Source: Microbacterium sp. UFMG61
GTDB taxonomy: Bacteria > Actinomycetota > Actinomycetes > Actinomycetales > Microbacteriaceae
Length of the DNA: 64,000 bases
Direction of reading: 5' to 3'
Assembly: GCF_015354505.1 (NCBI RefSeq)
Contig: NZ_JACAFP010000004.1
Coordinates: 103,497 to 167,496 of the forward strand
Positions 1 through 8,871 of this stretch are shown here, piece by piece; position 1 is the first letter of the stretch, and the number at the start of each line of letters is the position of its first letter. A model generated the notes under the pieces. The model was not told where the DNA came from and ran no database searches. It saw only the letters and a program-made list of their open reading frames with translations. Position numbers and translations under genes: made by a program.

Positions 1-399
1 CTGCCGACGATCGCGCTGGTCCTCACCGGCTACGCGAACTACCACCTGCTGCAGCGGTCTCTGCTGCTCGACAACATCAAGGCCGACTACGTGCGCACCG
101 CCCGGGCGAAGGGCCTCACGAAGCAGCAGGCGATCCGCAAGCACGCACTGCGTCCGTCGCTCATCCCCGTGGCCACGCAGCTCGCGTTCACGATCCCGAC
201 GGTGTTCACCGGCGCCATCCTGACCGAGTCGATCTTCGGCTGGAACGGCATGGGCAAGTACTTCATCGACACGATCTCGAAGAACGACGTGCACGGCGTC
301 GTGGCGGTCGCCGCCTTCGGTGCGGTCCTGACCGCAATCGGCGCGATCCTCGCGGACATCGCCGTCGTCGCCCTCGACCCGCGAGTGAGAGTGAGCTGA
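1..399 (+). CDS. Dipeptide/oligopeptide ABC transporter permease (DppB-like), 3' part only
   Basis: The reading frame is open from base 1, so the gene begins upstream of the window; 132 C-terminal residues are seen. It forms half of the membrane channel of a peptide-type importer (BPD_transp_1 family). The cytoplasmic EAA loop that docks on the ATPase is clear at about codons 28-56 (ADYVRTARAKGLTKQQA, then HALRPSLIP), followed by membrane segments and a C-terminal segment ending in the LDPRVRVS tail usual for DppB. It is followed 1 nt later by the DppC-like partner and then by the ATPase and binding protein, so this is a complete import operon apart from the missing 5' end. Substrate cannot be told from sequence; peptides are the family default. 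Confidence 0.9.
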   Translation: MPTIALVLTGYANYHLLQRSLLLDNIKADYVRTARAKGLTKQQAIRKHALRPSLIPVATQLAFTIPTVFTGAILTESIFGWNGMGKYFIDTISKNDVHGVVAVAAFGAVLTAIGAILADIAVVALDPRVRVS

Positions 400-400
400 C

Positions 401-1327
401 ATGAGCTCGGAAATGATCGACCCCACGCTGCACACCGCCGAGCAGCCGGCCCCTGTGGCCGTGCAGCGCAAGCGGATGTCGACCTTCGCGCTGTACTACC
501 GGCGCTTCATGCGCAACAAGCCGGCGGTCTTCGGCGTCATCGTGTTCCTCGCGCTGGTGCTCTTCTCGATCGTCGGCCCGCTGGTGGCGCGCTACGACCA
601 CATCTACCTCGACTTCCTGAACCTCGGCACTCCCCCGTCCGGTGATCACTGGTTCGGCACGACCCCGGCAGGCAACGACCTGTTCGCACAGGTGTCGATC
701 GGTCTGCAGCGCTCGCTCATGATCGCCGTCACGGTCTCCGTCGGCACCACCGCGCTCTCCGCAGTGGTCGGCACGGCCGCGGCCTACTTCGGCGGACGCA
801 TCGAGCGCTTCACGCTGCTGCTCATCCACTTCCTGATGGTGATCCCGACCTTCCTGATCCTCGCCCTGGTGTCGAACACCGCCGGCGGCGACTGGCGGGT
901 CATCGCCCTGGCCCTGATCTTCATCGGCTGGTTCTTCCAGGCCAGGGTCATCTGGACCATGGCACTGTCACTGCGCGAGCGGGAGTACGTCGAGGCCGCC
1001 CGGTACATGGGCGTGCGGGGCATGACCATCGTCATGCGCCACCTGCTCCCGAACATCGGCTCGCTCCTCGTCATCAACTTCACGCTCGGTGTCGTCGCGG
1101 CGGTTATGACCGAGACCGGACTGTCGTTCATCGGCTTCGGAGTGAAGATCCCCGATGTGTCGCTCGGCTCGCTCATCGGCAGCGGCGCCAACAGCATCAC
1201 CAGCGCCCCGTGGCTGTTCTACTTCCCCGCCGCCGCACTGGTGCTGCTCACCGTCTCGATGGCACTCGTCGCCGACGGACTGCGCGATGCGCTCGATCCC
1301 ACCTCTGCGGCAGGAGGCCGCGCATGA
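401..1327 (+). CDS. Dipeptide/oligopeptide ABC transporter permease (DppC-like)
   Basis: A 308-residue inner-membrane permease, second half of the channel. An OppC_N-type N-terminus with one membrane segment (about residues 45-65) precedes a periplasmic-side loop and the BPD_transp_1 domain; the EAA loop reads EYVEAARYMGVRG near residue 200, followed by the HLLPN element and GLSFIGFG, typical of DppC. The ATG lies 1 nt after the stop of the preceding permease and its own stop overlaps the ATPase start by 4 nt (ATGA), which implies translational coupling of the whole importer. Family assignment is secure; substrate is not known. Confidence 0.93.
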   Translation: MSSEMIDPTLHTAEQPAPVAVQRKRMSTFALYYRRFMRNKPAVFGVIVFLALVLFSIVGPLVARYDHIYLDFLNLGTPPSGDHWFGTTPAGNDLFAQVSIGLQRSLMIAVTVSVGTTALSAVVGTAAAYFGGRIERFTLLLIHFLMVIPTFLILALVSNTAGGDWRVIALALIFIGWFFQARVIWTMALSLREREYVEAARYMGVRGMTIVMRHLLPNIGSLLVINFTLGVVAAVMTETGLSFIGFGVKIPDVSLGSLIGSGANSITSAPWLFYFPAAALVLLTVSMALVADGLRDALDPTSAAGGRA

Positions 1328-3267
1328 CCACCATCTCCTCATCCCCCGTGCTCTCCGTCCGCGACCTGCGGGTCAGCTTCCCCTCCGAGGCCGGACGCGT
1401 CGACGCCGTGCGCGGTGTCTCGTTCGACCTCGAAGCCGGCAAGACCCTCGGCATCGTGGGCGAGTCCGGATCGGGCAAGTCCGTCACGTCGCTCGCGATC
1501 ATCGGCCTGCTCGACGACAACGCCAAGGTCACCGGCTCGATCGTCTTCGACGGCGAAGAGCTGCTCGGCAAGACCGACAAGCAGATGTCGATGATCCGCG
1601 GCAACGGCATGACCATGGTCTTCCAGGACCCGCTGACCTCGCTGACGCCCGTGTTCACCATCGGGGATCAGCTCATCGAGGCACTGACCGTGCATCGGAA
1701 CCTGTCGAAGAAGGAGTCGTGGGACCGCTCGGTCGAACTGCTCTCGCTCGTCGGCATCCCCGAGCCCGAGAAGCGGATGAAGTCCTTCCCGCACGAGTTC
1801 TCCGGCGGTATGCGCCAGCGCGTCGTGATCGCGATCGCGATGGCCAACAACCCGAAGCTCATCATCTGCGATGAGCCGACCACCGCTCTCGACGTGACGA
1901 TCCAGGCGCAGATCCTCGACCTCATCGAGAAGGCGCAGGGCGAGACGGGCGCCGCGGTCATCATGATCACGCACGACATGGGCGTGGTCGCGCGCACAGC
2001 CGACGACGTCATCGTCATGTACGCGGGCAAGCCCGTCGAGCATGCCGAGGCGCGCGAGCTCTTCCACCGCACCCGGATGCCGTACTCGATCGGCCTGCTC
2101 GGTGCGATCCCTCGCGTCGACAAGGCCGAGAAGCAGCCGCTCGTGCCGATCAAGGGCAACCCGCCCCTGCTCATCGACCTGCCGCACGCCTGCCCGTTCG
2201 CGGATCGCTGCCCGATCGTCGTCGACGCCTGCCGGGCATCCGAGCCGGAGCTCCTCCCCGTCGCCACCGGAACCGATGCCGCGCACACCGCCGCCTGCTT
2301 CCGCTCGGGCGAGATCGAGGACGGCGGCCTGATCGGCGGTCTGCCGGTCTACCCCGTGACCGAGGTTCCCGAAAGCGCCCTGACGCTGACCCCTCGCGAG
2401 CAGCGGCCGGTCACGCTCGAAGTGCGTAACCTCACGAAGACCTTCCCTCTGATGAAGGGCGCGATCTTCAAGCGCAAGGTCGGCGAGGTGCAAGCGGTCA
2501 AGGGCATCAGCTTCGACGTCCGCGAGGGCGAGACCATGGCGATTGTCGGCGAATCCGGCTCGGGCAAGACGACCACCCTGCTGCAGATCATGGACTTCGC
2601 GAAGCAGGACGACGGCGACATCGTCGTCGCCGGCACGAGCGTGGGCGACATCACCAGCGGCGCGCAGGAGAGAGCGCTGCGGCGCGACATCCAGATCGTG
2701 TTCCAGGACCCGATGGGTGCGCTCGACCCCCGCATGACCGTGAGCGCGATCATCGCCGAGCCCATGATCGCGATCGGTGTCAGCCGCGCCGATGCCCACG
2801 TGCGCGTGCAGGAGTTGATGGATCTCGTGGGGCTCAACCCCGCGCACCTCGACCGATTCCCCGGCGCGTTCTCGGGCGGCCAGCGACAGCGCATCGGCAT
2901 CGCCCGCGCGTTGTCGACGAACCCGAAGATCGTGGTGCTCGATGAGCCCGTCTCGGCGCTCGACGTGTCGATTCAGGCCGGTGTCATCAACCTGCTCGAC
3001 GAACTGAAGGTCAAGCTCGGCCTGTCGTATCTGTTCGTGGCGCACGACCTGTCGGTCGTGCGCCACATCGCAGACCGCGTCGCCGTGATGTACCTGGGCG
3101 AGTTCGTGGAGCACGGTGACGTCGACGAAGTCTTCGACAATCCGCAGCACCCGTACACCAAGGCTCTGCTCTCGGCGATCCCCGTTCCGGACCCCGACAT
3201 CGAGCGCGGTCGCCAGCGGATCATCTTCGACGCCAAGACCATGACGACCCAGCCGCTGGCCTCCTGA
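1324..3267 (+). CDS. Fused double ATPase of a dipeptide-type ABC importer (DppD-DppF fusion)
   Basis: A 647-residue cytoplasmic protein carrying two complete nucleotide-binding domains that in many bacteria are separate genes. Domain 1 has Walker A GESGSGKS at residues 46-53, signature FSGGMRQRV, Walker B IICDEPT, then the oligopeptide C-terminal extension with its cysteine cluster (HACPFADRCP and VVDAC). Domain 2 repeats Walker A GESGSGKT, Q-loop FQDPMGALDP, signature FSGGQRQRI and VLDEPVSALD. An upstream in-frame extension to 1210 is open, but the ATG at 1324 overlaps the permease stop (ATGA) and starts the usual MTTISSSPVLSVRDL core, so it was chosen. Powers the two permeases before it. 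Confidence 0.94.
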   Translation: MTTISSSPVLSVRDLRVSFPSEAGRVDAVRGVSFDLEAGKTLGIVGESGSGKSVTSLAIIGLLDDNAKVTGSIVFDGEELLGKTDKQMSMIRGNGMTMVFQDPLTSLTPVFTIGDQLIEALTVHRNLSKKESWDRSVELLSLVGIPEPEKRMKSFPHEFSGGMRQRVVIAIAMANNPKLIICDEPTTALDVTIQAQILDLIEKAQGETGAAVIMITHDMGVVARTADDVIVMYAGKPVEHAEARELFHRTRMPYSIGLLGAIPRVDKAEKQPLVPIKGNPPLLIDLPHACPFADRCPIVVDACRASEPELLPVATGTDAAHTAACFRSGEIEDGGLIGGLPVYPVTEVPESALTLTPREQRPVTLEVRNLTKTFPLMKGAIFKRKVGEVQAVKGISFDVREGETMAIVGESGSGKTTTLLQIMDFAKQDDGDIVVAGTSVGDITSGAQERALRRDIQIVFQDPMGALDPRMTVSAIIAEPMIAIGVSRADAHVRVQELMDLVGLNPAHLDRFPGAFSGGQRQRIGIARALSTNPKIVVLDEPVSALDVSIQAGVINLLDELKVKLGLSYLFVAHDLSVVRHIADRVAVMYLGEFVEHGDVDEVFDNPQHPYTKALLSAIPVPDPDIERGRQRIIFDAKTMTTQPLAS

Positions 3268-3357
3268 CGGCGACCTCCGAGAATGCTCTCCGGTTAAGGT
3301 CGTGTAACAGTATTCCGATATTCACGTGCATCGCGAGTGTTTGGGACGACGGCGAAC

Positions 3358-3363
3358 TAACCT
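3358..3363 (+). promoter_or_regulatory. Possible -10 box (TAACCT) for the binding-protein gene
   Basis: The 132-nt gap between the ATPase and the binding-protein gene is more AT-rich than its surroundings and holds TAACCT 37 nt before the ATG, with GTGTTTGGG about 17 nt further up as a poor -35. An independent promoter would allow the binding protein to be made in excess over the membrane parts, as is common. Weak evidence; TATTCC/TATTCA at 3311-3322 are alternatives. Confidence 0.3.
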
Positions 3364-3399
3364 CCCCTTTATGACACGCCGAAAGGCGAAAGGAGCACC

Positions 3400-5112
3400 A
3401 TGAAAGGCACCACCAAGCTGACGGGCGTCATCGCCCTCAGTGGGGCCCTCGCACTCGCGATCAGCGGCTGTGCGTCGGGCACTGGAGACAGCGGCACCGA
3501 TGGCGGCAACGAGCCCCAGGAGACGAAGGCGTCGGACTACAACCCGCAGCCCCGCGAGAACCTGCAGGAAGGAGGCGAGGTCAACTTCGGTATCAACGAG
3601 GTCACGCCGCAGATGAACGCGTTCAACGGCAACGGCAGCGCGGACACCCAGCGACTCGCTTCCTGGTACACCCCTCAGGTCTTCCTCATGGACCCGGACG
3701 GCACCGTCTCGGCGAACCCCGCCTACCTCGACGCCTGGGACATCAGCGAGAAGGACGGCAAGACCGTCGTCACGATGAAGGTGAACGAGAAGGCGACCTG
3801 GAACGACGGGACCCCGATCGACTACACCGCGTTCGAGGCCACCTGGAAGGCGAACAGCGGCACGGACGAGGCCTACGAGGCCAACGCCACCGACGGCTAC
3901 AAGGAGATCGAGTCGGTCACGGCCGGCGAGACCGACAAGGACGTCATCGTCACCTTCAAGGGTGAGTTCGCCTGGCCGAAGATGCCGTTCCTCACGGGCA
4001 TCATGCACCCGGCCGTCAACACACCGGAGATCTTCAACACGGCGTTCATCGAGAACCCGCACCCCGAGTGGGGTGCAGGCCCGTACAAGCTGACGGACTA
4101 CGACGTGAACGGCCAGTCGGTCACGTTCGAGCCCAACGAGAAGTGGTGGGGCAACGCGCCGCTGCTCGACAAGGTCACCTTCACCGGTCTCGACGCCTCG
4201 GCTTCGATCAACGCCTTCAAGAACGGCGAGATCGACATGGTCGGCACGAACACCAAGGACCGCCTCGCGCAGGTCGCCGACATGGAAGATGTCACGACCT
4301 ACCGCTCGCAGCAGACCGCCAAGACCATCGTCATCCTCGACGGTGAGAAGCCGCAGCTGTCGGACCCGGCGGTTCGTGAGGCCTTCTTCATGGCGATCGA
4401 CATCGATCAGCAGAAGCAGATCGCCTGGAACGGACTGGACTACGAGGAGGCTCCGGCCGGCTCGCTGAACCTGTACGACTTCCAGGACGGCTACAAGGAC
4501 TCGTTCGCCGAAGCAGGTCTGAAGTTCGACGTCGACGCGGCCAAGAAGCTGCTCGACGACGCCGGCTGGACCGAGGGCGAAGACGGCATCCGCGAGAAGG
4601 ACGGCGAGAAGCTCTCGATCGTCTTCCCGGTGCACAGCGACGACCCGACGCAGGAGGCGCTCGCCAAGGCGCTGCAGCAGCAGCAGAAGGCGATCGGCAT
4701 CGACCTGACGATCGAGAAGCGCGCACCCGCGGACTTCTCGACCGACTTCAGCACGAAGAACTGGGATGCGTTCTCGCTGCGCTTCACCGACTCCGACCCG
4801 TTCGGCCCGCTGTGGTTCTGCCAGCTGTACTGCTCTGACAGCGGCCTGAACCTCTCGGGCACCGGAACTCCCGAGATCGACGAGAAGATCGCGGACCAGG
4901 TCGAGTCGCAGACGACGGCCGAGGACTGGACCGCCGCCACGATGAAGCTCGAGCCGGAGATCATCAAGGAGACCTGGGGCGTCATCCCGCTCTACAACGG
5001 TCCCTCGATCTACACGGTCAAGGACGGCCTGGCCAACCTGACGCCTGAGCCCTACGTGGGTCTCGACCTCTTCGGGGTCAGCCCCGTCGAGAACGTCGGC
5101 TGGGAGAAGTAA
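3400..5112 (+). CDS. Peptide-type ABC transporter substrate-binding lipoprotein (SBP family 5)
   Basis: A 570-residue extracytoplasmic solute-binding protein. The N-terminus is a lipoprotein signal: positively charged start, hydrophobic stretch 9-21, lipobox AISGC with the lipidated Cys24, then a Ser/Gly/Thr-rich linker. The mature part has SBP_bac_5 features: WDISEKDGKTVVTMKV, a WNDGTPIDYTAFEATW segment, GAGPYKLTDYD and VREAFFMAIDID. A good ribosome site (GAAAGGAGCACC) precedes the ATG. It is the last gene of the 1-5112 import operon and is followed by a strong terminator. It delivers substrate, probably oligopeptides, to the two upstream permeases. Confidence 0.93.
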   Translation: MKGTTKLTGVIALSGALALAISGCASGTGDSGTDGGNEPQETKASDYNPQPRENLQEGGEVNFGINEVTPQMNAFNGNGSADTQRLASWYTPQVFLMDPDGTVSANPAYLDAWDISEKDGKTVVTMKVNEKATWNDGTPIDYTAFEATWKANSGTDEAYEANATDGYKEIESVTAGETDKDVIVTFKGEFAWPKMPFLTGIMHPAVNTPEIFNTAFIENPHPEWGAGPYKLTDYDVNGQSVTFEPNEKWWGNAPLLDKVTFTGLDASASINAFKNGEIDMVGTNTKDRLAQVADMEDVTTYRSQQTAKTIVILDGEKPQLSDPAVREAFFMAIDIDQQKQIAWNGLDYEEAPAGSLNLYDFQDGYKDSFAEAGLKFDVDAAKKLLDDAGWTEGEDGIREKDGEKLSIVFPVHSDDPTQEALAKALQQQQKAIGIDLTIEKRAPADFSTDFSTKNWDAFSLRFTDSDPFGPLWFCQLYCSDSGLNLSGTGTPEIDEKIADQVESQTTAEDWTAATMKLEPEIIKETWGVIPLYNGPSIYTVKDGLANLTPEPYVGLDLFGVSPVENVGWEK

Positions 5113-5129
5113 GCACTTCTTCCTCCGAG

Positions 5130-5166
5130 AGCGGGGTCGGTGGTTCATCCACCGGCCCCGCTTTCG
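5130..5166 (+). terminator. Rho-independent-type hairpin after the ABC operon
   Basis: AGCGGGGTCGGTGG / CCACCGGCCCCGCT form a near-perfect 13-14 bp stem with a TTCAT loop, followed by TTTCGT. It sits just after the binding-protein stop and before the hydrolase start, so it ends the import operon. Confidence 0.8.
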
Positions 5167-5172
5167 TATGCT
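5167..5172 (+). promoter_or_regulatory. -10 box TATGCT of a leaderless hydrolase transcript
   Basis: TATGCT is followed by exactly 6 nt (GAACCC) and the GTG at 5179, placing the expected transcription start on the start codon itself. The hexamer overlaps the tail of the preceding terminator. Confidence 0.55.
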
Positions 5173-5178
5173 GAACCC

Positions 5179-5931
5179 GTGACCGTCCAGATCGTCCTCG
5201 TGCACGGCATCCGCACGTCCGCGACGATGTGGAGGTCTCAACTCGCGTTCCTGCAGGAGGCCGGCATCCCGGCCACCGCCGTCGACCTCCCGGGTCACGG
5301 CACCCGGATGCAGGAGGACTTCACCCTCCACGAGGCGCTGCACACGATCGACGCGGCGGTCCGCGACGCCGCGACGCGAGGACCGGTCCTCCTCGTCGGC
5401 CATTCGATGGGCGGGCTGCTGACCCTGGCATACACCGGAGGAGCGCAGAGACCACCGGTGGCCGGACTCATCGCCGCCTCGTGCACCTCGCTCCCCCGAG
5501 GCACCGGCCTCGCCGCCTATCGTGTGATCGCCCGGGCCGTCGACCGCCTGCCGGACAGAGGCATGTGGCTCACAGAGCGCATCCTCGAAGCGACGATTCC
5601 CGAGGAGACCCGATCGGACTTCGCCGCCGGCGGCTACGCGCTCGACACGCAGGACACCGCGCTGAGAAACCTGGCAACGCTCGATCTCGCCACCGCGGTG
5701 GCACGCATCGACGTGCCGCTCTGGTTCGTGAACGGCCAGTACGACCAGCTGCGTCTGAACGAAGCCCTGTTCCAGCGTCTTGCCCCACGAGCCGAGCTGA
5801 TCGTCGTGCCGCGCACGACACATCTCGTCACCGCGATGCGTCCGCACGTCTTCAATGCGGTTCTCCGCCTGGGGATCGCGACCATCGAGGCAGACGTGGT
5901 CAGCGAACGGGCTGACGCGCGCGAGCCGTGA
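5179..5931 (+). CDS. Alpha/beta-fold hydrolase
   Basis: A 250-residue cytoplasmic alpha/beta hydrolase. The oxyanion motif LVHG is at 7-10, the nucleophile elbow GHSMGG puts the catalytic serine at residue 76, the acid is likely the Asp in FVNGQYDQLR, and the histidine lies in RTTHLV near the C-terminus. Although the frame is open back to 5140 (through the terminator), the GTG at 5179 directly begins the conserved TVQIVLVHG strand and has a -10 box 6 nt before it, so it was chosen. The substrate is unknown; the family covers esterases, lipases and C-C hydrolases. Its end overlaps the convergent MFS gene by 32 nt. Confidence 0.88.
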   Translation: MTVQIVLVHGIRTSATMWRSQLAFLQEAGIPATAVDLPGHGTRMQEDFTLHEALHTIDAAVRDAATRGPVLLVGHSMGGLLTLAYTGGAQRPPVAGLIAASCTSLPRGTGLAAYRVIARAVDRLPDRGMWLTERILEATIPEETRSDFAAGGYALDTQDTALRNLATLDLATAVARIDVPLWFVNGQYDQLRLNEALFQRLAPRAELIVVPRTTHLVTAMRPHVFNAVLRLGIATIEADVVSERADAREP

Positions 5932-7186
5932 GCACCCCGCCGACGACCGACAGCGCTGCGGCCGTGGCGAACACCAGCCAGAAGCCGCCCACGAGGGCGA
6001 CCAGCCCGGCGCCGAGCACGGGTCCGATGAGCTGACCGAGCGCCGCGGTGACGTTCACCACACCGAGGTCGCGAGCGTGGTCCTGTTCGTCGGGGAGCAG
6101 ATCGGCGGCGAACGCCAGGCCCACCGTCGAGAACGCCCCATAGCCGAGCCCCATGAGCGCAGCGGCGACCATCGTCGCCTCCAACGTCGGCACGAGGGCG
6201 ATGACGACGCCCGAACACGCCTGCACCAGGGTCGCGGCGACCGCCAGTCCGCGGCGCCGACCCATGCGATCCGACAGGATCCCGGTGACCACCGACGCGA
6301 TCACGACGAACACCGTGTAGACGACGATCAGCAGCAGGAGGTTGTCCTGCGCCTCGACGGACCCTTGCTGCAGACCGTGAAGCAGGAAGAAGAGGAAGAG
6401 CGACGTGCCGAGCGCATTTCCGATGTTCGTCACGAGACGACCGGACAGCATCCAGGCGAAGTCTCTGTCGCGCAGTGACGCGAGCACGCGGCGTGCCGGC
6501 CGAGAAGGTCGCTGCGCATCGATGGCGGGCTCATCCGGAAGGAGGAGAGCTGCCCCGGATCCGACCACGGCGATCAGAGCGGCGAGCAGCAGGTAGCCGT
6601 CACGGATGCCGAGCCCGAGCAGCACGACGAGGCCGACTCCCAGGACGATCCCGACCGCCTGACTGGATCCGACGGCGGCCGAGGCCGCGCCGCGTTGGCG
6701 AGGGGGAAGCTGGTCGGCGATCAGTGCACCGAAGGCCGCAGAGGCGACGGCCACACCGATCGAGACCCCCACCCACGACACGCCCACGGCCCACGGCCCC
6801 TCGGCGAGACCGGTGACGACCAAGAACACGGCCGTGAACCACACCGCACCGAGCGCCCACGGGCGTCGCCGCCGGCGGCCGGCAGGAGTGCGGTCCGAGA
6901 GCGCTCCTACCACGGGGCCCGCGATGATGCCGGCGAGCCCGCCGATGCCGAGTACGAGGCCCGACGACACCACTCCCCTGATCCAATCGTCCTGAGGCGT
7001 GTCGAGCTGTAGAGGAAGAAGAAGCTGCGCGGGGGTGAGCTGCACCGTCCACACGGCGAGCCAGGCGAGGGTGAACAGGGTCATCCAGCGCGCGCCGACC
7101 GGGCCCCGCGCAGTCATCGGGGGCCTGCGGTGCCGGGACAGCGGATCATGGGACTCCTCGACGTCGTCGCTCACGGTGGGCCGCAC
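5900..7186 (-). CDS. MFS transporter
   Basis: A 428-residue major facilitator superfamily protein with about 12 predicted membrane helices and the inter-helix motif GALSDRTPAGRRRR after helix 2, repeated in the second half as GILSDRMGRRRG. The repeat of this motif and the long central loop (about residues 215-235) show the usual two-fold six-helix design. Its role is probably proton-driven export of a small molecule. Start is uncertain: GTG at 7186 is the longest, with GGAG 3 nt before it; GTG at 7174 and ATG at 7117 are alternatives closer to the first helix (MTLFTLAWLAVW). Divergent from rpsT. Confidence 0.88.
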   Translation of the reverse strand: MRPTVSDDVEESHDPLSRHRRPPMTARGPVGARWMTLFTLAWLAVWTVQLTPAQLLLPLQLDTPQDDWIRGVVSSGLVLGIGGLAGIIAGPVVGALSDRTPAGRRRRRPWALGAVWFTAVFLVVTGLAEGPWAVGVSWVGVSIGVAVASAAFGALIADQLPPRQRGAASAAVGSSQAVGIVLGVGLVVLLGLGIRDGYLLLAALIAVVGSGAALLLPDEPAIDAQRPSRPARRVLASLRDRDFAWMLSGRLVTNIGNALGTSLFLFFLLHGLQQGSVEAQDNLLLLIVVYTVFVVIASVVTGILSDRMGRRRGLAVAATLVQACSGVVIALVPTLEATMVAAALMGLGYGAFSTVGLAFAADLLPDEQDHARDLGVVNVTAALGQLIGPVLGAGLVALVGGFWLVFATAAALSVVGGVLTARARQPVR

Positions 7187-7249
7187 ACGCTCCGGCTGAG
7201 ACGATTGTGCACCTCTGAAGCCGTTTAGGGCGAACGACCCGAGTGCTGG

Positions 7250-7255
7250 TAGAGT
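7250..7255 (+). promoter_or_regulatory. Candidate rpsT -10 box (TAGAGT)
   Basis: TAGAGT lies 104 nt before the rpsT start and would give a leader of nearly 100 nt. No good -35 is visible at the right distance. A long leader would fit autogenous control of S20, but this is inference. Confidence 0.4.
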
Positions 7256-7358
7256 TGGTTCTTGGCTTGCGTGTGGGTTCTTCCCTCACGACCGCCGTGT
7301 GGAAGCCCTCTTCTTCTGCCGGCACTCCCATCAAATCCTGTACAGAAAGCGTCCACAC

Positions 7359-7619
7359 GTGGCAAACATCAAGTCGCAGATCAAGCGCAACAAGACCAAC
7401 GACAAGGCTCACGAGCGCAACAAGGCCGTGAAGAGCGAGCTGAAGACGCACATCCGCGCGACCCGCGCCGCTGTTGTCTCCGGCGACAAGGCTGCGGCTG
7501 AGGCCGCGCTGAAGACCGCCTCCCGCAAGCTCGACAAGGCCGTCAGCAAGGGTGTCATCCACCAGAACCAGGCTGCCAACAAGAAGTCGGCCATCGCCAA
7601 GCAGGTCGCCGCTCTCTGA
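7359..7619 (+). CDS. rpsT: 30S ribosomal protein S20
   Basis: An 86-residue, strongly basic, helical protein that binds 16S rRNA in the body of the small subunit. The N-terminus (M)[13 protein letters not shown] and the ending [13 protein letters not shown] are classic S20. The frame is open back to 7299, but the GTG at 7359 gives the conserved ANIKSQ N-terminus and family length, with AGAAAG about 9 nt upstream as ribosome site. Followed after 22 nt by a strong terminator; monocistronic. In many actinobacteria it lies beside holA, as here, where holA is convergent. Confidence 0.97.
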   Translation: MANIKSQIKRNKTNDKAHERNKAVKSELKTHIRATRAAVVSGDKAAAEAALKTASRKLDKAVSKGVIHQNQAANKKSAIAKQVAAL

Positions 7620-7640
7620 GCTCAGACCCGCATGGGTGTG

Positions 7641-7674
7641 AAGAGCCCGTCCCGTTCGCGGGACGGGCTCTTTC
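7641..7674 (+). terminator. rpsT terminator
   Basis: AAGAGCCCGTCCC / GGGACGGGCTCTT form a perfect 13-bp stem with loop GTTCGC, ending in a short T run. It also separates rpsT from convergent holA. Confidence 0.85.
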
Positions 7675-7748
7675 GTGTCTGCAAGAGTACCCACGTCAGT
7701 ACCAGTACGGTCACCCGCGACCGCAAGACCGGGATCGACGCGGCGTCG

Positions 7749-8786
7749 CTACTCGCCGAAAGGTCGGCGGGTCGCGATCACGGTCAGCATCCGCTCGAGC
7801 GCGAAGATCGGATCACGAGCCGCGCCCTTGACCTCGGCATCCGCTCGTGCGGTCGCCTGGATGGCCAGCCCCAGCGAGCGCTCGTTCCAGCCTGCGAGGT
7901 CGCGTCGCGCGCGATCGACCTGCCAGTCCTTCATGCCGAGCCGCTGCGCGAGCTGACGACTGGGTTCGCGGTTGCCGGCCACACGCGCCATCGTGCGCAG
8001 CTTCATCGCGAAGGCCGCGACCATCGGCACCGGATCGGCGCCCGACGCCAGCGCGTGGCGCAGAGCCACGAGCGCTTCGCCGTAACGACCCGCGATCGCC
8101 GTGTCGGCCACGACGAACGCCGAGACCTCGACGCGGCCGCCGTAGTACTTCGTGACGACCTCTTCGGTGATGTCGCCCTCGACATCGCCGATCAGCTGCT
8201 GACAGGCCGCGGCGAGTTCGGTCAGGTCGTCGGCGAACGCCGAGACGAGTGCCCGCAGCGCGGGTGGGGCGATGCGCTTCTTGGCCGCCTTGAACTCCCC
8301 TGCGGCGAAATCGACCCGGTCGCCGTCACGCTTGATCGCCGGCGTCGCGATCTCGATTCCTCCGCCGGTTCCCGCCCTCAGCGCATCGAGCAGCTTCTTT
8401 CCGCGGACGCTCGCCCCGGTGTGGCGCAGGATGACGGTCGCCCCGTCCTGCGGGTGGTCGAGGTACGACACGGCCTCCTGCAGGAATGCGTCGGAGCACT
8501 TCTCGACTCCGGACACGCGCAAGAGTCTCGGCTCGCCGAAGAGCGACGGCGACGTGAGCGCCAGAAGGGTGCCGGGGGCATAGTCGTCGGCACGGACATC
8601 GGTCACCTCGAGGGCGGGGTCCTCCGCGCGGAGATAGTCGCGCACCCCGGCGATGGCCCGCTCGGCGCAGACCTCCTCAGGGCCGAAGACGAGCACCAGG
8701 GGTGCCGGTCGGGGCTCGCGCCACGAGACCTGTGCGATCTTGGTCGCCTTCGCTCCACCACGGGACGGAGTACGCGAAGATGCCAT
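7749..8786 (-). CDS. holA: DNA polymerase III subunit delta
   Basis: A 345-residue clamp-loader subunit that opens the beta sliding clamp. The N-terminal AAA+-like domain is recognised by LVLVFGPEEVCAERAI near residue 30 and LTSPSLFGEPRLLRVSGVE near 82; the C-terminal collar domain includes FVVADTAIAGRYGEALVALRHAL and the end LQRLGMKDWQVDRARRDL-type helices. Start is ATG at 8786; TAGGCT ends 6 nt before it, and the 6-nt spacer GGAGGA itself looks like a ribosome site, so both leaderless and leadered reading are thinkable. It follows comEC at 85 nt in the same direction, the normal order in this family. Confidence 0.95.
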   Translation of the reverse strand: MASSRTPSRGGAKATKIAQVSWREPRPAPLVLVFGPEEVCAERAIAGVRDYLRAEDPALEVTDVRADDYAPGTLLALTSPSLFGEPRLLRVSGVEKCSDAFLQEAVSYLDHPQDGATVILRHTGASVRGKKLLDALRAGTGGGIEIATPAIKRDGDRVDFAAGEFKAAKKRIAPPALRALVSAFADDLTELAAACQQLIGDVEGDITEEVVTKYYGGRVEVSAFVVADTAIAGRYGEALVALRHALASGADPVPMVAAFAMKLRTMARVAGNREPSRQLAQRLGMKDWQVDRARRDLAGWNERSLGLAIQATARADAEVKGAARDPIFALERMLTVIATRRPFGE

Positions 8787-8792
8787 TCCTCC

Positions 8793-8798
8793 AGCCTA
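8793..8798 (-). promoter_or_regulatory. -10 box TAGGCT of holA
   Basis: On the minus strand TAGGCT, then GGAGGA, then the ATG of holA. The 6-nt spacing matches the leaderless pattern seen at eleven other starts in the window. Confidence 0.5.
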
Positions 8799-8871
8799 CC
8801 GGCGAGGTCGGACACCGCCCCGTACGTCGGGGGGTCCCGCTCGACTGAACGTGCATTCCGTCATTGCTCTC

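Noticed and set aside
3322-5847. An 841-codon minus-strand open frame
   Set aside because: Antisense of the binding-protein gene and hydrolase; no domain is visible.
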